A stretch of DNA of 23,647 nucleotides, from contig CM044499.1 in the NCBI GenBank assembly GCA_024364805.1, positions 91,477,400 through 91,501,046 of the forward strand, written 5' to 3'. The notes below the pieces were generated by a model. It saw only the letters and a list, made by a program, of their open reading frames with translations, searched no databases and was not told the DNA's origin. Shown here piece after piece: positions 16,980 through 23,647 of this stretch. The stretch's first letter is position 1. Every line of letters starts with the position of its first letter. This DNA comes from Euprymna scolopes (lineage: Eukaryota > Mollusca > Cephalopoda > Sepiida > Sepiolidae). The position numbers and the translations under genes were made by a program.

Positions 16980-19900
16980 AATATATTATTATATTCAATA
17001 TCTTAGAATATTCCCGAGTCTCGCTAGTATTATACATTGCCAAAAAATGTTTTATCCCAGATTCTAAAACTACAGTTATTCTTGAGAATCTAAGTAATGT
17101 AAAAAGCACAGTTATAAAATAATTTCACAAAAAAATGCAATATTATGAATCATATATCCCTTTGCTGAAAGGTATAACTTGGATATATTTGAAAGTAAAA
17201 TATTTATGTATGTTATGCTTTATGGTTTATTTAATATTTATGAAAATGTTTCAAATATGAAAACAATATTTTCTTTTTGGTCACGATTCAGATTATTGAA
17301 ATTCGTGTCAATAAATATCGTAAAAAATAGGAAAAATGACGTTTTATTTTATTTTATTTGTGATTTCAAAATGTTATGCTAGCAAAATGAAAATTTAAAA
17401 AATAATCGTATTAAACAAAATACATATTTTTTGTTTATTATATATTTTAAAGACCTGTCGCGACGTAATTCAGACAAGGTTTTGCAAAACGAATCTCACC
17501 AGATAACATCGACTTGCTATTCTGTTGCTACAACTATATACATGGAAAAAGGAGTTGATTTACTTGATATTCTTATATGGAACAAAATCAAAAACGTTTA
17601 CCCCACTCCATGTTTATAAACAATGTTTCTAATCAGGTTGGCCTTAGTAGATTTTAGAAGAAGAATATAAACATTTTACGACATGAAAAGATACTGGGAT
17701 TTTTAGAAGATCGCTATCATTTATAAAACAAACAGTATCCTAAAAATAAAAAAAACAACCATATGTTGCGCAGATACCCGGTGAACCGAGTGCTATAATG
17801 ACAAATATACTTAAAGAGTTGCAATCAAATATTTTGTTATAGCTTAATAAAATCTCTCAATTGGTGTCCGAAATAGTATCCCCAAAGAATTGAATAAATT
17901 TGATGATAAAATATTCACAGCATCTGTTGAAAACTATCAACAGGGTGGGTGCGCAAAAAAAGACAAAAAGCAAGCAAATAGCTCTTCGTCTCCTAGTATA
18001 GCTAAATGTGTTCTAATAGTGTTATCCTTTGTAAAAAAAAGAAATAGAGGTATGATCTATATTATTTTTTTCTTAGATAAATTATGAAAACATGAATAAG
18101 TTTCTACTAATAAAATATCGCTTTTCAATACCTAAGAAGAACTCGAGGATAAGCATTAATCAGCTGTAAAAATTAAGAGTAAAATAATGATGAAAACCAC
18201 TAAAGGATTACAACATCTCATTATATCGAATACTCCAAACAACAATCGATCCAAGAAATATTATGAGAATAAAAGAACAAAAAGCGGGAAACGAGATTTA
18301 CGAGGCTTACGATATTAAAACTAAGGTTAGTTTTCTACGTTCCAGCCGTCTTGATGACCGTCCCCTCCAATAAACTCGTCCATCTATTGCTAGCTCTTGT
18401 TTGTAGCACTCCGCTCTGACAAAACTAAGCTTGCAAATTATGTCGCCTACAGATATACTTTTGAGTCATTGGTTGTCACCTTCCAAACATTTTTACCTTA
18501 TTTTAAAAAATACAGTTTTTAAATCCTATCACTTTCGTTATTATTTCATTTATTACACAGCGTTTGCGACATTGCAACATGTTTGCTCCGATATTTTCCA
18601 TAGAAAGATAGTGTTGCAATATTATGAAACGGTACAGGAACATCTGTTTAACCTTGTTATGTACTAATTCTTATTCTCAGCGACTTAGAAAAGTCATACT
18701 TGTATAATTACGCATGATCTAAATGTTCAATAAAGTCCAACGCTAATATATATGCATGTTGATTATGTAATAAAACTTGTGTGCTGTTATTGCACATGAT
18801 ATTGCTACAAAGGCTAAAACATTACAAACTTACAATAGAAAAAAGTTTATATTTAACAGCCAGGAAACTATTTTAAAAGGAAACCGAAAAGCAAGAAAAC
18901 AAAGCTGCATTAACATAAGCATTACAGACAAGTCACAATTCACACAGGGCAAAATTAAATCACACCCAAATTGGTCAGGATTTTAGGAAACACACCTCGG
19001 TCTCGTATAAAATAAGTATTTCTGTGCATACTCCAAATCTAATGTTTATTTTAATTTTATACGTCTTTCTTATTGTATCTGGTTTGACTACACATTCTCA
19101 TTCTAGACTTTTCTATTACTCTCGTGTCGTTCAACTCTTTTTTGCTTTTATATTTTACTCCTGTTTATGTCGTCACATACCTCTCACCTAATAAACCAAA
19201 TCCTACTCTATGCAATACAAGTAAAATCGCCGAGAAAGTTACAATAGAAGAGATACGGCAAGTTTACGTACTGCTACTAATGATTTCAAATAATAGTTTA
19301 AAATAATGGTTTTAAATTTAAATATATTTTGTTTTACTAACATGTATCTATTTTTTAAACTAAGAGTTACCTGTTTTTATCAAATACTGAAAAGCGTTCA
19401 ATTTATCAAGATTTTGCAACACCCTTATTTTTTTAGATTTAGAAGATGTGAGTTTTTCAATAACAAAATAAACGTCGTTATACATATATGCGCCCGATAT
19501 ATATGTAGGTATGCACGCATGATGTTTTCTTTTCTAATTTTTACATAATCACGTCCTTTAACCACCGCAGCTACGTCTAGTCTTGTGGATAATCTTCTTT
19601 CCATGAAGAAAGATGAAACAAGAACACGTGCGTTCCATCAAGGTTTTATTTAGAGATTTAGAGATAATTGACAGCTGAGAGAGAGACGAATGTTCTCATA
19701 GATAATTAGGCAATTCTAAACCCACTAAAATAAGCCACGCATCCGGACAGAGAGAATGAAGTAACATTCGCGTTTGATTAGAAATGCTTCTCAATTGGTA
19801 GGGACGCATGATTATCAGGTTTTCATTGCTAAATTTTAAAACCTGTTTTTCTCTTAACTCGAAAAATGTAACATCGTTCGTAATATCACTCTTTTGTCCA

Positions 19901-20950
19901 CGGCGTTTGACCTGCTGCTCTCCGACTGAACTTTACCTCACTTATTTCTGGGAACGATTTTATTTTGGCAGAGCTGTGTTATTTAAATAGACACAGTCAT
20001 CATTGAAAATAAACCTTTACTTTTTCTGTAAATCCGCTTTTGGCTTTAGTAATTATTTGTATTTGAATTCAAAACTGTCTACAAATAGAAAGTGAATGGT
20101 CTCCATTAGTTTACAACATCACTTGGACATTACCGGCCTTTATACGATTATTTAAATATGCCGATTAGTTTTGCTTTTATCACGAAATAGACGATAGCAA
20201 ACAATATTTAAAATTACATGATCGCAAAGAATTCCTGATAACGAGTACTTAATAACAATGGATGTGTCAGAAAGCCTTCCATTATATACTTTTCTATCAA
20301 GGTTTTTATTTCAAATTTTCACGTTTTACTACGAATCAGGAAGCGTCAATTAATGGTAGCTGAGTGTAAAATTGGTGTGGAAAAAGTCTGTGGGCACCGT
20401 TAGCCTTCATTGTGTCTATTCAATGCGGCTATTATTCATGATCATCTGGAAAAATAGGCACTGCAAAGGTGTAGCGCATTTTTCGTACTAACGTTAAAAT
20501 TAAAACACAATATTTCAACTTAAATCTCAACAATTAATCATAACCGCCTTTTCATATCTATTGTCCAAGTATATTGAATATCAGTATCAGGCTAAACTAA
20601 TTTGCATATTGATCTTAAGAAAAGAACATTTCCTCAAGTAACTATCGACTCCCATTGTTTTATTCTTAACTTGATTGTTTTCATTATGCTAAAACAAATG
20701 TTTCTATATAGAAATATTGTTTGATTTACAGACCAATTAGATAATATTTGTGTTCAAAGGTACTTTTCTTATAAAATTCTGGCTTGATTTTTGACACGTT
20801 TACAAATTATTTCTAAATTGCAAGTTAAACTGCATTTTAAAAATGTTCTTTTTGTTTTATTCGCGGGCGCATTTTTAAGATAGATTCGTATCGAAATTAC
20901 AAAACTTTTAATGAATTAAATATCAATATTTTGACGGTTCTGAATTTTTA
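16980..20950. other. Long AT-rich stretch with short unrecognised plus-strand ORFs
   Basis: Several plus-strand frames of 60-80 codons occur here (17179-17382, 17431-17619, 17890-18087, 18431-18667, 18777-18986, 19124-19306, 19306-19548, 19808-19990). Their proteins show no motif I recognise, no shared domain, and composition expected from AT-rich DNA. I take them as chance frames. A locally GC-richer patch near 18335-18420 and another at 19555-19960 stand out in composition, but I cannot name them. Confidence 0.5.
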
Positions 20951-20953
20951 AAG

Positions 20954-21069
20954 ATTGGTGATTCGTATTATTTTGATATATCAGACTACTGTTCTCATCT
21001 TGAGCGTAACCTTTAACCTTCTTCAGGCGTATCTTGTTGAACTTGGAGATGTTTCTGTCGCACTCGAGA
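20954..21069 (-). mobile_element. SINE copy D (3' half, internally shortened)
   Basis: Minus-strand sequence gives GACAGAAACATCTCCAAGTT, CAACAAGATACGCCTGAAGA, then GGTTAAAGGTTAC joined directly to GCTCAAGATGAGAACAGTAG, and an AATAATACGAATCACC end. Compared with copies A, B and E it lacks about 30 bp that includes the CGAAAC block and the GTGAAAATCAC hairpin. A minus-strand frame at 20916-21107 is a translation of this SINE piece. Confidence 0.78.
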
Positions 21070-21249
21070 ATAATTAATGCGATATTGCAACCATTAATTT
21101 TAAACAACAGATAATATATACAAGTAATAAGTAAAACATTAGTATAAGATATACGTTAATATATAATAATTAGTAATACGGAGTAATATTAATAACTAGG
21201 AATAAAAAAGAATGAAACTCCTAAAATTCGTACTAGAATTAACCAGTAA

Positions 21250-21571
21250 GGACCTGTAGCTCAGTGGTAAGATTACTAGGAAAATCAATTGTAAAAAGTG
21301 ATATTCTCCTGAAGGTTTAAAGTCTTATCCCCATTGTGGGCGACGGAAAATACAATTGCTAATTACTTAGGACCTCTATCCAGTGATGTCTGACGGAACA
21401 AAGGCATGCGACCCTCGTGAAAAAATAAAGGTCTCCACTCGAAATCCCGTCCAAATTTCCGAGTTCAACAAGATAAAATGAAAAACGTCGGAGGTTACAT
21501 CGAATGAAGTGTTGTGAAAATCACACTCAAGATGGGAGCAGTAGTGCGATGAATCAAAATATAACGAATAT
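21250..21571 (+). mobile_element. tRNA-derived SINE, copy E (full length)
   Basis: This copy starts GACCTGTAGCTCAGTGGTAA, with an A box TAGCTCAGTGG (21257-21267) that fits the pol III consensus, and a poorer B box GGTTTAAAGTC (21313-21323). The body carries GTGGGCGACGGAAAATACAA, GGACCTCTATCCAGTGATG and CGAGTTCAACAAGATAAAAT. The 3' half has GTCGGAGGTTACATCGAATG, GTTGTGAAAATCACACTCAA and an AATCAAAATATAACGAAT end. It lies about 180 bp from copy D in divergent orientation. The A box makes this the copy most likely to show the source tRNA. Confidence 0.87.
21257..21323 (+). promoter_or_regulatory. Internal pol III promoter (A and B boxes) of SINE copy E
   Basis: The A box TAGCTCAGTGG matches the consensus TRGCNNAGYGG. 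The B box differs from GGTTCGANTCC at about three places, so promoter strength is doubtful. Confidence 0.6.
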
Positions 21572-21574
21572 TTT

Positions 21575-23230
21575 GTCTTGTTTGTTCAAAGCTATTTTAA
21601 TATAATGTTTATTCTCTTAAATTATATTTCAAATGTATCAAATAGCGTATTTGCGAAGCGGTAGCAAGGATACCCATAGAGATATTAAATAAATATTTAA
21701 AATATTTTACCGTCTTCCTAGTAAAAATGCAGTTGTGTTTACATGCAATAATAAGGTAATAACTGGAGATCATTACGTCAAAATTAATGAGGTGTAGAAT
21801 TTTCCATTATAAGCCGAAGTAATCCGTGTACAAGAAGATTAAATATCATTTTATTTTTAGGATACTTAGCATAAAGACCAGCGTTCGAATAATATTCTTC
21901 GTAATTCACTTAAAATATATAAATATTTTAATCTTTATGTTTCAGTAACGTCTAGTCTTAATAAGATCATACCTTAGTAAAATTGGAGAAAAACCAATCA
22001 TTTTCAAGAATGTTAGTAGTTTGATTGACGCATTCACATCCAAACAAAGCATATTGCAATTTAGACGTAATGGACTACTTTTACAGATCGTCTCTAACAG
22101 GGAACTACAGAAAGTTGAATTACCATATTTCTGTTTAAATTACATTCTTACTTCTTTAGGTTAGTAAACTTTGTAAGAAGAAAACTAGAAGGAAATGCCT
22201 AAATCTGGCAGTCCGAAGAATGCATTCTATCATCTGGGGACTTCAAAGTTGTAAGGATGAGAATTTGCTGCTTGTCAGGTTATTTGGTATTGTGTATTAT
22301 GAATGGGCACAAGGTATATGAGTTCATCAGAACACATCCCATTAAACTGAAAAACAGGAACAAATATATAACATTTCATGAATGTGATAGAGGTTTGAAC
22401 TTGACCGATGGTACGATGTAACTATTGAAATGTGTATACCATACGAACGCCTTATATAAATTCCAATTAACATATGCTTAGTTTTATTTTGCTACTTTTA
22501 TAATTGTTCAATTTGGACAAGTTTCCTTTTTAGACACGATGTCAGCATTTCCTTCGGTTTATTGAGAGAAACACAATGGGCCTTTCTAGGAGATTGGTCT
22601 GTCTTCGATTCTAGTCTTGTTCTTGACAGGGTCTTCTCACTCAGAAAATTTGTTTTACATCATTTGGATTTTAACATTTGTTCGATTCGGCCCGGCACTT
22701 TCTTTTATTACTTTTATTACAAAGTGATTCAAATCTGAACAAAAAGCAATACATTTTCTTGAAAGAGAATTTTTTTTCCCGAGAACTAACTCCTTGGGTG
22801 ACACACTCTGATATAACAGATTACAACATGTCGGAAAGGAATATCTTTGTCATTTTAGACTGCATGGCATTGCTAGTTGTCGTTTGAAGTTAGTGAGCTG
22901 TCCATTATGCGAAGAAATGTTTTGGCTTCTTTAAATCGATGGCGCCGATGGTATTAGTCTTGAAAATAGTTACTGTGAAAAGTGTAAGATTTAATAATTC
23001 TAAACTAAAAACTAACCTTTATATTTTTTTAAGAATGAGTTCCAAATCTGCATTTTTATTTCAAATAAATATTTGTATAAACAGTTTTGTAACATTTTAA
23101 TATAAAACTTTAAAAAATTATTTATAAAAATACTAACAATATTAATAAATGTAATTTTGAAAGTTTGTAAAAAGTTCAAATATTCGATTTCGCAAACGAG
23201 TAATAAAGGATTAAAACAAAATTACATTTT
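21575..23230. other. AT-rich stretch with no recognised gene
   Basis: The only open frame of note (22678-22887, plus) encodes an unrecognised 69-residue protein with a Leu run. I find no repeat ends or tRNA boxes. Confidence 0.5.
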
Positions 23231-23245
23231 CTTTAGTGGTACTTG

Positions 23246-23647
23246 TTTCTACCGGTGTTACCCGGGATTTTAATTTTTATTAATAACTAGCAGGTCTCGT
23301 TTACCGGTATTGCCCGGTGGAAGCATTGCATGTCTAGAATTGTATCGTTATAAGACCCCCTCAAAAATAAATTAAATTACGTTTGTCTTCGGTTGGCACT
23401 GCAATTAGCGGGCACTGGCGGCCGTGACCCACACGAAATAAGCTCTCTTCCACTGTCCGACATTTTTTCAGTGGCAGCTAGTGAAAGTCAATATTTGTGA
23501 TTCTTAGTGCCGTTGGTTAATGGCGATTACTGTTAGTTTGGGGTGTTAATATGCAGATATTTTCAACCTACCTGCCTAATATGTTTGTGTTCTGACTTGT
23601 TTGCAAGTGTTTAATCAGTTCTAAAAAAAGTGTCGGCATGATACGTC
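23246..23647 (+). repeat. Unclassified interspersed repeat, copy or copies C, cut by window end
   Basis: Two GC blocks of the same type lie close together: ACCGGTGTTACCCGGG (23251-23266) and ACCGGTATTGCCCGGT (23303-23318). The second is preceded by ACTAGCAGG, as in copy B. The GC-richer sequence that follows, around 23385-23530, matches neither earlier copy that I can see. The characteristic TATAGATATATAG end is not reached before the window stops. The two starts may be one copy inserted in or next to another. Confidence 0.5.

Noticed and set aside
16838-17122. Plus-strand ORF with long hydrophobic run, possible membrane protein
   Set aside because: The hydrophobic run is ATT and TTC repeats read as Ile, Leu and Phe.
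19124-19548. Two plus-strand ORFs overlapping by stop-start (TAATG), suggesting translational coupling
   Set aside because: The host is an animal and the DNA is AT-rich. The proteins have no recognisable motif, so the overlap is most likely chance.

Overview
The window looks like gene-poor, AT-rich intergenic or intronic DNA from an invertebrate animal. I see no complete host gene. Most of what can be recognised is retroelement debris: an RTE-clade LINE, a Penelope-like element (PLE) with a GIY-YIG endonuclease, at least five copies of one tRNA-derived SINE family, a second tRNA-like SINE head, an unclassified interspersed repeat with a GC-rich start, and many TA, GA/TC and ATT microsatellites. 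This mix of RTE, PLE and tRNA-SINEs in AT-rich DNA fits a lophotrochozoan such as a cephalopod mollusc, but the taxon is an inference from repeat style, not from a diagnostic gene.

Layout: 1-75 is a purine-rich microsatellite. 699-3010 is a minus-strand RTE LINE, decayed and missing its middle. 3015-5630 is AT-rich and holds one clear inverted repeat (3390-3484) and a short tandem duplication (5403-5491). 5636-5932 is a SINE on the minus strand. 6185-9033 is the most informative part: two 5'-truncated PLE copies lie head to head, so both 3' ends point outward and form long inverted arms. Near each outer end there is a recognisable type I hammerhead ribozyme fold, with cognate stems and a conserved stem II. 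A TC/TA microsatellite and a SINE 3' half follow (9149-9438). From 9445 to 23230 there is little: a tRNA-like SINE head (10672-10748), two copies of the unclassified repeat (13190-13624 and 14966-15480), a short ORF with a weak CRAL-TRIO resemblance (15486-15767), a 60-bp-arm inverted repeat (16007-16199), SINE pieces at 16224, 20954 and 21250, and ATT/TTC low-complexity DNA near 16840. The window ends in a further copy or copies of the unclassified repeat.

Nothing here forms an operon or pathway. The functional theme is retroposition. The LINE and the PLE would have supplied reverse transcriptases, the SINEs would have borrowed one, and the hammerhead motifs are what is left of the PLE's RNA-processing signals. 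All coding regions of these elements are broken.
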